Shown: positions 36,640 to 51,273 of the stretch, in pieces
How the letters are laid out: the number at the start of each line of letters is the position of its first letter
How positions within the stretch are numbered: the stretch's first letter is position 1
From: Papio anubis
Taxonomy: Eukaryota; Chordata; Mammalia; Primates; Cercopithecidae
Direction of reading: 5' to 3'
Assembly: GCF_008728515.1 (NCBI RefSeq)
Contig: NC_044985.1
Location: 78,964,155-79,028,154 of the forward strand
Length of the DNA stretch: 64,000 nucleotides
Program-made: the position numbers and the translations under genes
Notes under the pieces: generated by a model
Seen by the model: the letters and a program-made list of their open reading frames with translations, nothing else
What the model was told of the DNA's origin: nothing
Databases searched by the model: none

Positions 36640-37870
36640 TTGTTGTGGAAAAGAGCTTTATCTCTCTCCCACCCACCATTGACTTCTCTCCCCTCTCCCC
36701 ACTCCATAAAGGCATAGAGCGCAGGTCATTAAGTCTGGAGCATAAGCATCCAACAGAAGAATAAGAGTCCTACCTCCCATTTTGTAGTGACACCCCAATG
36801 TTTAGAAGGTATTCTATTGGAAGCGTGCTATACATGATGTTCTCCTGCTCCAGATGACAGCTCACATTTCTAACAGCTTATATGGGTCCCTTGAGTATAG
36901 TACTCATATAGAGTAGGGAAAGGGTGAGCATGAAGGAAGACAGGCCAGTTCTGCCACCTATTAATAACCTCATGAAGATACAACCAATGCTTCCTGAGGC
37001 TGTCTTTAGAGTATGGATGTGCGTGCTACCTGTATGTTTTGTCATTTTGTTTGTGGTTAGTTTGGATACTTGGTTATGTGCTTGGTTGATTGGTTTTGGG
37101 ATTTAAGAAACAACTTCAAGATAACAATGCAAGATAACAATGATAAAAACATTCTGTCAGCATTCTGTGACACAGCAAAAAGACTGGAAGAAAACATCCT
37201 AATAGACTACAGTGTTATTAGTGTTTCTTACTAGGTGGAAATACTATAGTTTGTTATTACCTCCTTAGCTTCTGGATTTTTCTATTTTTTGTAAAGAGAA
37301 ATGCATTAACAATCAAGAATTTTAAAATGATATTCAGATGTAATAAATGCATGCCTTTTATATGAAAGGAATTGAATAGGCATGCTCATCTATGGTTATA
37401 AAAAGATTAGTAATAGAATAAAGTGTCTAGGCACTGGCAGATTCTTTACCGCTCAGACAAATCAAGAAATTATTCTTTTTTTAAATAATGGGTATAACCT
37501 ACATTGCTACACACTCACACAAACATACATACACACTCAGAGGAGAGAATCATACTTATTCCACATAAATGTTGAGTTATGTTAAAGAACTAGGAATTCT
37601 GAGATCAATAATAAAGTTCTAAAAAAAAAGAAAGACTCTCAATTCAGACAAGACAAGGTAAATCAAATAATGGGCAAACTGGAAATGAATATCGAAACCT
37701 ATTATTAGATATGTATCATATAGTCTATTTAGGTTATAAACATTATCATTTTTCATATTATTGAAGCCACCCCACTCACTTTTAACATATTCCTTATTGC
37801 CTTCATAAAATTCTAAATTTAAAAATTCCTCTAAGCATTGAAATTAGTATGCATGCCTATGCACACACAT
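36640..37870. other. unique noncoding sequence, nothing recognised
   Basis: No gene or interspersed repeat is recognised. Short AT-rich and CA-rich runs only. Confidence 0.35.
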
Positions 37871-38127
37871 GAATACACATACACACACACAGACTCACAT
37901 ATATAGGGTTCTAGTTATTCAATTAATCACAGTGTCTGGGGAACAGTACTTAATTAAGCTCACTTAAAACCAGTGCAAAATTATATATATATATGAAAAA
38001 ATGTATGAATGGGACATCACACATACACACAAACACACACAGGCTCACATATGTAGGGTTCTCATTATTCAATTAATCACAGTGTCCGAGGAAAGGAACT
38101 TAGTTAAGCTTACTTAAAACCATGGCA

Positions 38128-38506
<379 letters not shown>

Positions 38507-38668
38507 TCACACACACACACACACCTACAAGCTCACATATATAGGGTTCTCATTATTCAGTTATCTTAGTGTCCAAGGGAAAGGCGCTTAACCAAACTCA
38601 CTTGAAAATCAGGGCACAATTATATATTATATGAAAAGAAAATGTATGAATGAGACTTTACTTTGAAA

Positions 38669-40835
38669 AATAAACATTTAAAAAAATTTTTAGCTTTATC
38701 TTCTATTTAATGAAATGGAGGTTGCATTTGCAACCATGTACCAATTCTTAGAATTTGCAAAAATAAATGAGGCCATCACTACTTTTTATTTACTGTGTTA
38801 AATTTTTCACACACAAAAATGTATAGTATGTTTTCCCCTCAAGCTAGACTTTCACAGCAGAATTATACAAAAGGGTTGTTTTCTCGCAAAATTACTTAAG
38901 GATTCATCCATTTTCCCAAAGGAGGTCTCTTAATCCTTTGAAATTCAAATCATTGTCTTTTGAAAAACCTGTCTAGTCATCATGATTGCCACTTTTCCCT
39001 TCAACTGTTAACTCATCTAACAACCTCATTTATCAACAGCTTTGCACATGATTACAGCAGTTTTCAAGTACTATCACTTTCCACAGACTTCAGAGGTGGT
39101 TGCGAAATTTGCAATCGCATGTTGAAATTTGTTAAAATTTTATTTGCAGAAATTGGATATTTATACCTTTCTGTAATCACCTATAAAGACAATGACTAAA
39201 AAACAGTAGCATTTGGTGGATTAGGAGAAACATGTTCACGTTATGAACACTTGTATTTTCCTGACAACACTTTTATTTTTCTGACAATGATCTCCAAAAG
39301 GAGATTGTGATAGTGTACTGGTTAGTGACAGTGAAATCTCTGGACCATAAGAGACTTACCTAGGAAAGTTTTAGAGTTAAAAATGAGTAAAACAAGGTAA
39401 GCATCCTCTCCCATTTTCAGTCCCAAAATACCGACATAGACCGAGGAACTTAAACCAGATCTTATTGTAAAAAATCACCTCTTCCGAGAATTCAACTGCA
39501 CTGATGGATATTTTAACTAGAGTAGAAAAAGGGAATCAAAATTTGAGTTAGGAATATGAGACCTTTCAGGGAAAAAAAAATGAATTTTTAGAGGTCTGAA
39601 GTGTGTACATTTGGTGGATTCATGCTTCGAACAGCTAAATAAAAGCATAAATATCCTGATTAGAGAAAGTTGTAAATGTACAGAAAACAATAGTTGGCCA
39701 CTTTGAAATGTTGACAATATCAGTCAGAGCTGCAACACACACATTCACACTACTTTTTTTCTTATATGGTGCTTAATTTTAATATTAATTAATGCAGTAG
39801 TATTAATTAAATGCTACTTTGTGCTAGACTATTTTAAACCATGCGATACAACCTAAAAGACAGATTTAAAGTTCTCCTGTGTAAAAAATACCATTGCACT
39901 ATTTCTAGCATTATTTTATAATTTAGTAAATCTAATCTCTTCTAAACATTTTCAGACTCCTTAAGTTACTTTTGACTTCTAGAATTTACCAGAAAATTCA
40001 TTAATGAGTTCATTAATTTTTCACCAATCTATAAACCTTATCACTGCCATTTTTATTAGCTAACATATAATTAACTAGGTTTGACTTTTTAATTTTAGGG
40101 ACAAGTCATTTACCTATATTATCAACAGTTTTATAATAATCACTTTTTTACTCTGTCAGATTTATATCCCTCATCTAGCCCAGTAATTAGGATTCCATAC
40201 TTAATATCTCATGGTCATAGTGACATTTATATCTGTCTTTTTTACTCTCAGCCTTTACATACTGAGTAGCTTGTAATCTTAACTCTCTATTCTCAAGAAA
40301 TCAATAGCAATAATGTGCACAAAATTGCAGTATTAAATATATTACAGGTATATCTATTAACGGAAAATTTCGATCTTCATTTTCTGACATTTAAACCACA
40401 TATGTCCATTGACTATCAACTTTCTTCATGTAGTAAAATGTTAAAAAATTTAATGTTACTGATTGTTGACAAATAGAAACAAGGATTAAACAATGCCATC
40501 TCTCTTGAAACAAATCTGAATTCATGGAATAGTGCTAATGTTAATTCTGCCAGCAGATTCATACACCCCTTGTGAGATATGGTTCCTCTAAAAAGTTAAA
40601 GGCCAAAAATATATAACAACAAACAGCATAACCTCTTTTAAAAAGTTCTAGAATCTCCATAAAGTGTTTTCCTATAAATACACAACACAAATTTTAAAAA
40701 GAAAGAAGAAAATGGAGTCACCAGAGCTTTGCTTAAGCTAAGAGTTCAGTTAGCTAATTAATTCAGTTAATTTAGGCCTGACATAATACCTTACTCAAAA
40801 TATTTTTCTCCTTGAGATTTAAAAATTCTACAAAT
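38669..40835. other. unique noncoding sequence, nothing recognised
   Basis: About 2.2 kb with no gene or interspersed repeat that I can assign. A 20-bp imperfect tandem duplication (CACTTGTATTTTCCTGACAA and neighbour) lies at about 39249-39288. Confidence 0.35.
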
Positions 40836-40849
40836 AAGAGTTTAAAGAG

Positions 40850-41165
<316 letters not shown>

Positions 41166-41264
41166 TTAAAGAGCAATTGTCTATGTTATTTTTATTTTTT
41201 CTTTTGTTTGCAGTATTACAATCAGTATTTGCAAACAGTGTCTTTATATGAAAAGTCCAGTATA

Positions 41265-41943
<679 letters not shown>

Positions 41944-42855
41944 AAAAATCTTTAAATGAAATGTACTTAAATTGGGCAAAATTCATGTGAAGGCCAGAGA
42001 AATTGGTTTCTGAAGAGCTAGATGCTACATGAAAATTAGGGAGTAAAATTTGTGGTCACTGAAAAATAAGTGGTAAACACTTGAAAATAGTTTGGGAAAG
42101 TGCTCTTTGAGATTTTGCTGTAGCATTAATTTAATATGCTATGTGTTCACTTAGTGCCAATAAAAACACTGTTATTATGCCTTCTGTTCAATATTTGTTA
42201 GTCTTGCAATACCTATGGCATTGCTATATTTAAAGATGACAAGATGTAGTGAAAAATAAAAGCTAAACATGTGATCTGGCATATAATATCAATAACACAA
42301 AACATATACAAAGAAGCATTTTTCTGCTAAAGATACTGAAGTCCATGGTTATAAGGAAAAAAATTAAAAGTTAGCATATGATCTTATCTAAGAAATTCTT
42401 TAAATAGCTCATATAATGAATGTGAACAAAAATAGATCTGCTTTGAAAAAGAGAACATTCTGGACATTTTCAAGGTTTCAAGTTTAGGTAAGCAGCCATA
42501 TATTTGAGAGTTTAACCAGAAATCCCCAAAGCTTTGAGGTCTGCCATATTAAATTGGAAATTCACATTAGTTTATGTTTACATGGTCCTGCTGTCAGAAA
42601 GATTTTCCAGCAACAGTACTTTTTTTTCCCTAAAGAATTCTCTAAAATTTTTAAGCAGCCTTGAAAGTGGAAATTTTTAAAATTAAATAATGTGTACTAA
42701 AAAGTGAATGTGGAAACTAGAATTGTGAATGGCTCATACCTGAATATATTTTGTCACTCAAAAAATATTAATTCAGTACCAACAAAAGGCAAAGTATAAG
42801 AATATGTAGGACACATTTATAAGAGCTTACAATTCTTTGATAAAAGATTTATACA

Positions 42856-42994
42856 GGCCAGGCATGGTGGCGCACACCTGTAGTCCCAGCTACTCAGGAA
42901 GATAGCTTAAGCTCAGGCATTCAAGTCCAGCCTAGGCAACAGAGCAAGACCCTGTCTCTAAAGACAAAAGCAGAATCAAACCAAAAACTTGAAC
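42856..42994 (+). mobile_element. free Alu monomer (FLAM-like)
   Basis: A single Alu arm from GGCCAGGCATGGTGGCGCAC to GAGCAAGACCCTGTCTCTAAA (in part) and an A-rich end, without the second monomer. A perfect 13-bp target duplication AAAGATTTATACA flanks it (42843-42855 and 42995-43007), which shows that it inserted as a monomer and is not a truncated dimer. Confidence 0.85.
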
Positions 42995-43018
42995 AAAGAT
43001 TTATACACACATACACAT

Positions 43019-43070
43019 ATTTATATATATACCTATAGATAGATAGATAGAAATTATATAAGTATATATG
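43019..43070. repeat. (TA)n/(GATA)n low-complexity tract
   Basis: Short TA run followed by four to five GATA units and further AT-rich sequence. Confidence 0.7.
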
Positions 43071-43091
43071 AACACAAGGCAAAATGAAGTG

Positions 43092-43533
43092 TGTTATGGA
43101 CTGAAGGTTTCTATACTCCAAAAACTCATATGTTGAAGCATTTATTCCCAGTATGGCTCCATATGGAGATAGGGTCATTAAGTATTTAAGATTAAATGAA
43201 GTCATGAGGATCTGGCCCTTATCCAACAGGATTAGTGCCCTTATAAGAAGAGATACCAGAGAGGGCACTCTCATGTGCTTGCTCGCTCTCTCTTTCCCCC
43301 GCCCTTTCTGCCTCCCTCCCTTTCTGTCTCCACATGTACTCAGAGGAAAGGCATGTGAGGACACAGTGAGAAGGTGGCCATCTGTAAGCTAGGAAGACAG
43401 CCCTCATCAGAAACTGAGCCCTGAAAAAATCGAATCTGGGACTTTGGGCCTCCAAAACTGCAAGAAAATAAATTCTGTTGTTTAAGCCATGCAGTCTGTG
43501 GTATTTTGTTATGGCAGCCTGAACAGACTAAGA
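43092..43533 (+). mobile_element. MLT1-type MaLR solo LTR
   Basis: TGTTATGGACTGAAGGTTTC at the start, 'AAAACTCATATGTTGAAGCA', 'GGATTAGTGCCCTTATAAGA', 'GGCATGTGAGGACACAGTGA', 'CAAGAAAATAAATTCTGTTG', and 'CCTGAACAGACTAAGA' at the end give a nearly complete LTR. AATAAA is its poly(A) signal. No internal retroviral sequence is attached. Minus-strand frames up to 147 codons across it are incidental. Confidence 0.9.
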
Positions 43534-46500
43534 GAAAATGAATGCCAAAGAATAGCAGAGACAATTTGTGCTGAGTGACAACATGAGGGAAGAATGAGAC
43601 CATGATGGGCATGAGGAGGGGAAGATCTTCTAAGGAAGAGGGAACCTATCTGTGCATTGATTTGGATACAGAAGATAGGTTAGTAGGAAAGTACATGCAA
43701 TTTATAAAGGTGGAAATTGAATATGTTTGGGAGACGACAAGTACCCATTAGTCCAGGGTAGATGTTGAGAGTTCAAGAACAGAAAGAAAGAAATGCAGCA
43801 GATGAAATAAACAAGCATTTCTTTTTCTATCTCATCAGACTCAACCAAAAGAATTTAGTCAGCTTAGGAGATGTTCCCTGGGTAACAAAGAAAATATCCA
43901 TTTAAAAAGTATTGTGCTCAAGGGATGTCACTGTGTCTTAGGGCTGGAAAGAGTATAATGAATCTCAGACCAACTGAGTGGGTCTATTGTCCCCAAAGGA
44001 CCAGGGTGAGGCAGATACTACAGAGCAGAAATCTCTCCTCACCATTGGATAGGCTACATTGTCCCCAAATTGGCAAACAACACAGTTTTCTCTTGGAGAG
44101 ATGTGCTTATTTAGCTAAACCACCAGCCAGGGACACTAGCAGGGTCACAGGAAGCATGCACAGGAATTGGAGAAGCCACCTCACCCTTCCTCATGAAATA
44201 GAACCCATTATATGCCTGGAGCCTGTGAGATAGCAGAGAAGTGACCATCAACCTTAATCCAGCAGAAGTCAAAGGTCTTCCTTAAAACTGAAGATCCTGC
44301 TGCTTCCCACTGCTGTGGGAAGACTGGAGAGCTCCCAAGAGACAGATTTGTGCAGTTGCTTGAAGAGCCAGTGTAAAAGGAGAGTCCAAGGAAGGTGGAA
44401 CTCTCACCTCCATGGCCACTTCCTTCTGAGAATGCCCTAACTTCGCATATAGAATCTTCATCTACAGTATTAGTCCAATCAAGGGAAAAGATGGTCAGAG
44501 AAAGGGAGAAAGAGAAAGAAGTATTCCACTGCATTTATTTTGGGGATCCATCAGAGACAAAGGGTGTTAGTTCCTCTGGTCATTACTGCCTATAACCCTA
44601 AAGTTCATGGAAGAAAACTTTGCAAGAAGGAGACACTAAGAGTAATTTTTAAATTGCAACCAAGATGTATTTTAAAGGCTATCCTTTGAGGGGAGCAGGG
44701 AATAGAGGGACGCCAACATCTCTGTTACAGTAAGTTAAACAGGCAGTATGGAAGCCAGCATTATAGCTTCTAAGCAATTAATAAGTAAACACTGCATGAA
44801 ACTAACATGCTTCATTAGTAAATGCTCACAATCCCACAAAGGCATGATTAATCTTTGTTCATTTCGCCAGTCGAAGCAACATGTCTTTTTCTTAAATTCC
44901 CCTTTGTATTGCTTCTTCTAAACACAGTAGCTAACTAGAAGAGTGTCAGCTCTAATTGCATGATAGTTTGGAGCCTTCAAATCTCCCAGAGGTTAAGTAA
45001 TGTAGCATAGAGCCGGTGTTATTCAAAGGGAATGTTTTAATACACTGGGAGAAATGAGGATGCAGCGGCTGTGTGAACTCTAGCCGACATGCTGCCCTGA
45101 AGAAGCACTGTATTGTCTCTAATACCTTAAGTTCAGCAGTTTTAATTCCCACCTCTGTGTGATGTTTGACAGTTCATTCATTTAGAGAGCTTTGGGAGGC
45201 ACAGGTGACTGAGCTCAGATAGTTATTTTAAGGATATGTCGCTTCTGTTTATTTTTTAATGCTAAGGAGAACACACTGGGTGAGTCGGAGGAAGACCTTT
45301 TGCACACAAAAGAAACTGTTCTTTCAAAAAGGAGAATGTTTTGACATTTAAAGACTCAGCATTTCTTTGGAGATATACTTCCTCAAGGCTAAAACATTGA
45401 TTGGTACTAAGTTAAACAGAGTCTAACCACATTGCACCCTCTCTGAAGGTTGGGTTTTAAAACACTCAAAGCAGTAAAGCAGGGGTCTAGGTGAAAAAGC
45501 TTATTTAAGATTTCTATATTATTTGTTGCAGGGCCTTGACTATGCTTGTTTGTCTAGGCTGTAAAAGGTATTTATGAACTTCAGACTTGATGTGAATTAG
45601 AAACATTACCAAAAATTGAGGTTAATAGGACTAACAGAGACAGACGATGTTCTTTACACCAAAAGAAAATATTGAGGAAATATATTCTTTGCAACACTAC
45701 CTACAATGTTTACCCCAGCAATCATAGTGTGGTTGTTGCTCAGTTGTTGGGGAGTATGGATATGTAAAGACTGATCGAAGAGGTAAACAGAAAGATGAGG
45801 AGATTTGTGAGACTGTGAGTGGAAGGTCAGAAACCTAGAAGAACTGAGAAGGACAAGGCAGGATGTATAGCAAACGAGGTCCAAGAGCAAATTGTGGTAC
45901 ATTCAATAGCTACATTCCAAAGAAAATATGTATCTTATCAAAGTGTTCATAGAATTTTTAAAAAACATTTAAATAGCATTTAAAAACTGATGAACTTACT
46001 AATGTAGAAAGAACATTAACAAGAATAAATTAGCAATGCCTAAAATATTATTTCTTGTGCTCCAAACTAACATTTTATATTTCAATGGAAAATGACTCAT
46101 TCTGTCACATTTAAATAGCCAAATACAACATTAAAAAATCTATTTAGAAATTATGTTGATCTTCCTAACATATGAAAATGAACCAGGCTTCATTGAAATA
46201 GCAAAATGTCAACTGCTGTTCACCAAATCAATCCTTAAAGCCTAAACAAATCATTGCTAAGATATAAAAGGCTATTTTTTAAAATAAGTGGCTCACCATA
46301 ATTTTTCTTCTTCTCTCATTTTTATACCCCATTTTCTCCCTATCACTATTTTCCTTGAGCTTTTAACCTAAAATCCACATTATATTCATCACATCCAAAT
46401 AAGAAGTACATTCTGCCAAATCTTTTTTCGTAATCCATATTTCTTTGTTCTCTCTTCCAGCTTCTCTTTCCACAACCTGGCTCAACTCTTTTGAATTCCC

Positions 46501-47559
46501 AGAATTTCTTACTTTTCCATTAGTTCTCCCTTGGAGGTTGAGAAAGTTATCAAGGGAAGATGTGGGAGAAATGCTTCTGATTCTCTGGGGAGCAGGAAGT
46601 GTGTGTATGTCCTGCACCCTCCCCCTCCAACTCCATTTCTTGAGAATCACAGCTCGTATGTTTCACACATGCAGCACTATTAATCATCTTTCTCAAGTGT
46701 CATTTTGATTATCATGCCCGTTTTTAGAAGCTCGCAGTCATTTTCAGTTGTCATCTTAGTAAAAATGAAATGGATAATCTTTTAGATTTTTAAAGAGTAA
46801 TTTCTTAAATGCACAACAATGCTTGGTTATGTCAGGAATTTTAAGCAAGCCTTATTAGCACTTCTTTCATCTGAAGACATTTTTATTTTCCCTGGTAAAT
46901 TAGATGCAACATCACTGAAAGCTTAGGCATTTAACTCAATTAAAACATAAATGTTAAATGCTTCCTTTATTTTAACCGAAGATGTTATAATGGAAATGTT
47001 AACTTTCCTTGACATGGAAGACATTCACAGAAAACTGGAGATTTCCTTTGAATACATAAGTATGTTTTTAAAATACTCTAATTAGTGCTGCATTGAATTA
47101 CGAGCTGCCATTTCTGATAGTCACTTTGTTCTGACATTTCTACGTTAGCATATTATATTTCTGGAAAAACATAGTGTCTGGGGACAGCATCTTGTTACTG
47201 TCCATGTAAAGCATTAGGAAAAAGTTCTGCCTAAGATTTTGTTTCTTTGATTATCAATGCAATATGTTCAAAGACCCTCAGAAGAAAAAAATACTTTTTA
47301 AATATTCACTAGTCATTTTAAAATACATTTTGCATTGTAAGTGTAAATTTTGCTAATAATTTTTTAAAATTTTGAAGCCAACATTCAATCAAATATGAAA
47401 AAGTGTTATACTTGTATGATGAATTTGCTTCCTTGGTAAGAGAATAGAAAAAATAAAAAATGAGACCAGGTTCTTGAAAATGTCCTTGGACTAAATGTCT
47501 TTATCAAGGTGATCTTTCTATGATGCAAATTACACTTGTTTTTATTTGTGACTTGCTCT
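43534..47559. other. about 4 kb of unique, repeat-poor sequence
   Basis: I recognise no interspersed repeat and no gene in this stretch. Open frames are short (102 codons or fewer) and lack motifs. Low repeat density is compatible with selection against insertion, but could also be chance. Confidence 0.35.
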
Positions 47560-48060
47560 AGTAACCGATTGCCAAATGACAAACCACTCCGAATTTAGAA
47601 GATTAAAACAAAAATCATGTGTTTTGCTTGGAAATATGAAATGTGAGCAGGGTCAGCCCTACCTCACATGCTGCCAGCTAGGATGGCAAGAAGGCTGGGG
47701 ATGACTTGGCTGGGGTTGGCATCATTCAGTGGCTCACTCACTCACATATCCAGTAGTTGATGATGGCTGTTGTTTAGATGGGGCTTAGCTGTAACTATTG
47801 GACAGAACACTTATATGTAGTCCTTGCTGTGGCTAATTAGCTTCCTCACAGCATGACAGCTGACTTCTGAGAATGCATGTCCCAAGAGAACAATGTGAAT
47901 GTACACGGCATTTTTATGACCTTGCCTCTGAAGCCACATAGACATCATTCAGCTGTACTATATTGGTTACATCAGTTTCAAAGGTCTTCCCAGCTCAGAG
48001 CAAGGGGACATGGACTCTACCAACTGATGACATAATTGTCAACTTCACAGTATAGAAATT
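47560..48060 (-). repeat. probable ancient LTR-derived repeat, family uncertain
   Basis: A run of segments ('CCAAATGACAAACCACTCC', 'GGATGACTTGGCTGGGGTTG', 'CACAGCATGACAGCTGACTT', 'TTTATGACCTTGCCTCTGAA', 'TATATTGGTTACATCAGTTT') resembles an old dispersed repeat read in reverse. I cannot name it with confidence; MLT1-related is possible. Confidence 0.4.
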
Positions 48061-48097
48061 GCAAGTGAGATGAGATATGTTGTAGAAGCCATCTTTA

Positions 48098-48419
48098 TTC
48101 TTTTTGTTTTGTTTTGTTTTTTTGAAATGGAATCTGACTCTGTTAGCCAGGCTGGAGTAGTGCAGTGGCATGATCTTAGCTCACTGCAACCTCCACCTTC
48201 CAGATTCAAGTGATTCTCATGCCTCAGCCTTCCAAGTAGCTGAGATTACAGGCATGCACCACCATGCTTGTCTAATTCTTGTATTTTCAGTAAAGTTGGG
48301 GTTTCTCCATGTTGGCCAAGTTGGCCTCGAACTCCTGGCCTCAAGTGATCCGTCCACTTCGGCCTCCCAAAGTGCCCAAAGTGCTGGGATTACAGGTGTG
48401 AGCCACTGCACCCAGCCAG
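48098..48419 (-). mobile_element. Alu element (J or old S type)
   Basis: Antisense Alu with a GTTTT-rich tail. A 10-bp duplication GCCATCTTTA is seen on both sides (within 48084-48097 and 48418-48432). Inside it, AAAGTGCC is tandemly duplicated at about 48370-48385. Confidence 0.92.
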
Positions 48420-48432
48420 GAGGCCATCTTTA

Positions 48433-49762
48433 GAAAAAGCAGTTCATCATATGGCTGCAACATGTGGATAATTTCAGAAGAAGTAGCTCCCCTACAATAT
48501 ATGTTCCATTAAATATTTATACTTAGACTACCCTTGACAAGTATTTTCTCTCCACAACAGGAAATTGTTATGAACTTGATTTTGGGTATGATGACAGGAG
48601 CAACTTGTAGGCTGAATATTACTCAAAAGAGCCTCTCTCCTGATGAAAAGCACATTTATCAAAGTATTAGTATTTCACTCTGTCAAGAGCCTGGAGTTGA
48701 CAGTCAGGCTGCTTTATCATCACTCTTTGTGGAATATACAATTAACTATTACACTTTGATTCTTTCAAAAGAAATTCATTATGTGTCTACAATAAGTAAC
48801 AAACTTTGGCTGGCCTAACCCTGCACCTTTAAATTGGTCAACTGACTCCTTTGACACCACACTCAACAATTTTGAACATCCTTGCTTTTTTACCCATCTT
48901 AACTATGAACATTGCCCCATTTAACATCCTATGACCTTAGCCTAAGCTCCAGACCTCTTGCTTCAGCTCTTGACTAGAGTTTCACACTCACTGCCTTCAA
49001 ACCTGATGATAGAAAGGACAAGCTTTTGGATCATTTTCTTGGATATGATTATCACTTTTCTTCGGGCTGCATCCATCTCCTTCCCCGACTCCAGTCAACA
49101 GGCTCTGCCACTGCTGGTACTGCCAGCCCAGCCTCTGCAACCCTTTCTGAATGCCAGCCTATGAAGCTTCCATTTCTGGGGCTAGCAAAGCTAAAAGAAT
49201 CATGCTTCCAACCATGGAGAATACAAATTTGAATTATGCAGATGCTCACCTCTAGTTAGTTTAACATCTAGTTGAAGGTGTAATATATGTAAACAACTAA
49301 ATATAATGCAGAGCAGAATAAATGAGTGTTATAACACAAATACAAACTCCTTAGCAGTATTAGAAGAATTCAGATAAACACCTGACCAAACATGCTTAAT
49401 TTTCCTAAAAAAAGATCTGATGTTGACAAATTATATATCATAAATATAGCTCAGTCAACATGTACCTAATTCAATTGGCTATCCCAAAGGAAGATAGAAC
49501 TACCTGTTCCTGAGTACCATAGAAAAATGGTGTCCTAGGGTGAGATATGTCTTAACAATAAATGACAGCTCCCACTATCCCCAACCTAGATTTCACTATG
49601 TCCAAGGTGGCATGGTGCAGTGTCACTTAATTTCTAGGCAAGAAGACAGGCCCCAAACATTTCAACATACTAAAGTTTGTCACTGAAAGCTCTGTTGGAG
49701 CAGAAGGAAAAAGCGTTGTGAGTTCCCAGGGACATGCTGAATACCTATGGGAACAGTTCGGA
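48433..49762. other. unique noncoding sequence, nothing recognised
   Basis: No gene or repeat assigned. Open frames are 94 codons or fewer, without motifs. Confidence 0.35.
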
Positions 49763-49907
49763 CCTCATTTATACTTGAATATACACACAGTTCCAGCAGT
49801 ATGTACACTCAAGTATAAATGATCTCATTTAATCATGAGATCATGAATGAGATCATTTGTACTTGAATATTTGGTTATACACAGTTGGTTATACACAGTT
49901 CCAGCAG
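49763..49907. repeat. local palindrome and direct-repeat cluster
   Basis: The arms 49807-49829 and 49846-49868 are inverted copies of 23 bp with two mismatches, around a 16-bp loop. The segment 49763-49799 (CTCATTTATACTTGAATATA then ACACAGTTCCAGCAG) is also a direct repeat of sequence at about 49854-49907. Within the latter, GTTATACACAGTT is itself duplicated in tandem (about 49874-49899). No mobile element family explains it. Confidence 0.85.
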
Positions 49908-50904
49908 GATTCAGTGGTTACTGCCTGTGCTGTTGTGTCATACAAAGTTTTCACTTTGTTTATTTTGGATATTATTTAAATTTCCTCTTTGTGTTTCCTA
50001 CAAAAATTCTAAACACTGCCTTTGATCTTTTCTTTTTATTCAGCTAGTTTGACTCCCTGAAATTCCAAGATATGTTTTGGCACAAGACAAAAAGAGCTGA
50101 ATAGATTAAATATTTTTCTAATTCTTTTTTAAACTTTGAAGAAAGACAAGTTAAAAGTTATTGTCGATACCATGTGACTTAATCAAAGGTGCTGAATGTG
50201 TTTTTTATATGCACTTCAGAAGAATATTTGCTACTTATATCCTTTGAATAATATAGTTGAACCTCTTAGCTCGTTTTTCCTTTAACAAAATTGTTAAAGA
50301 TCTTTTTAATGCTTTATTTTTAATTATTGGAGAAAGCCTTGAGCATTCCAAGAACGTAAGATTTAAAAATAATAATAAAGTAAGCTTCTGTTTGTAGAAG
50401 CTAACTCTTTGAATGTGGATGACTAATGTTTGGGGAATGAATAATCATTGTTCATAATTGTGGGTGGTAGTTTCTGCATAGCCTGTGGACTCGTTTGTTA
50501 ATCAAAGTATAATTTTATATCTTTGTCTTATATAACCCAATATAAATTATTTGGGATATTGGAAATGTAGGTAAAATTTTAATAAACCAAATATTATTAC
50601 AGGAAAGAATTCTGAATAAATAAAGCCAGTGTTTCATTTATCTTACTGCTGTCAGTTAACAGTTATTGACTCTGCCTTCTATCTCTGTAATGGTCTTTCT
50701 CTCCTGACAAAGTATGTGAGTGTGGACTCTTTGTACTCTGGTCTGAGAATGGAAAGGAGATGTCCTCTTCCTGCCATCCTTCTCCCCCAGACGTCTCTGC
50801 AGACAATATAGATGACTTCTATTGGCAGATTGGGCTCCTGCCTGAGCTGGACTGGGATTCTGGAGCCCTGGTTTCATGTCACTGTGAGAGCAATTTATGG
50901 AGCC
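49908..50904. other. unique noncoding sequence, nothing recognised
   Basis: AT-rich, with no gene or repeat assigned. Confidence 0.35.
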
Positions 50905-51268
50905 TGATATGGTTTGGCTGTGTCTCCACCCAAATCACATCTTGAATTGTAGTTCCCATAATCCCCATGTGTCATAGGAGGGATCAAGTGGGAGGTAATT
51001 GAATCATGGGGGCAGGTTTTTCCTGTGTTGTTCTTGTGATAGTGAGTAAGTCTCATGAGATTTGATGGTTTTATAAAAGGCAGTTCCCCTGCACACGTTC
51101 CCTTGCCTGCTGCCTTGTAAGACATGCCTTTCATCCTCCTTCATTTTCTGCCATGATTGGGAGGCTTCTCCAGTCAGGTGGAACTCTGAGTGCATTAAAC
51201 ATCTTTCCTTCATAAATTACCCAGTCTCAGGTATGTCTTTATTAGCAGTGTGAAAATAGACTAATATA
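50905..51268 (+). mobile_element. THE1-type (MaLR) solo LTR
   Basis: Complete 364-bp LTR from TGATATGGTTTGGCTGTGTC to GAAAATAGACTAATATA. Landmarks are 'GGGAGGTAATTGAATCATGG', 'ATGGTTTTATAAAAGGCAGT' (TATA region) and 'CATAAATTACCCAGTCTCAG'. A perfect 5-bp target duplication GAGCC flanks it (50900-50904 and 51269-51273), so it is a solo LTR from recombination between two LTRs. Confidence 0.96.
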
Positions 51269-51273
51269 GAGCC

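Noticed and set aside
36357..36764. overlapping frames with polylysine or polyphenylalanine
   Set aside because: They come from the A tail of the Alu at 36297-36630.
42921..43364. 147-codon minus-strand frame, the longest in the window
   Set aside because: It spans a free Alu monomer, an AT-rich run and an MLT1 LTR, so it is a chance frame across mobile elements.
46363..46708. overlapping 95- and 87-codon frames on opposite strands
   Set aside because: No motif, no splice signals and no codon pattern that favours either strand.
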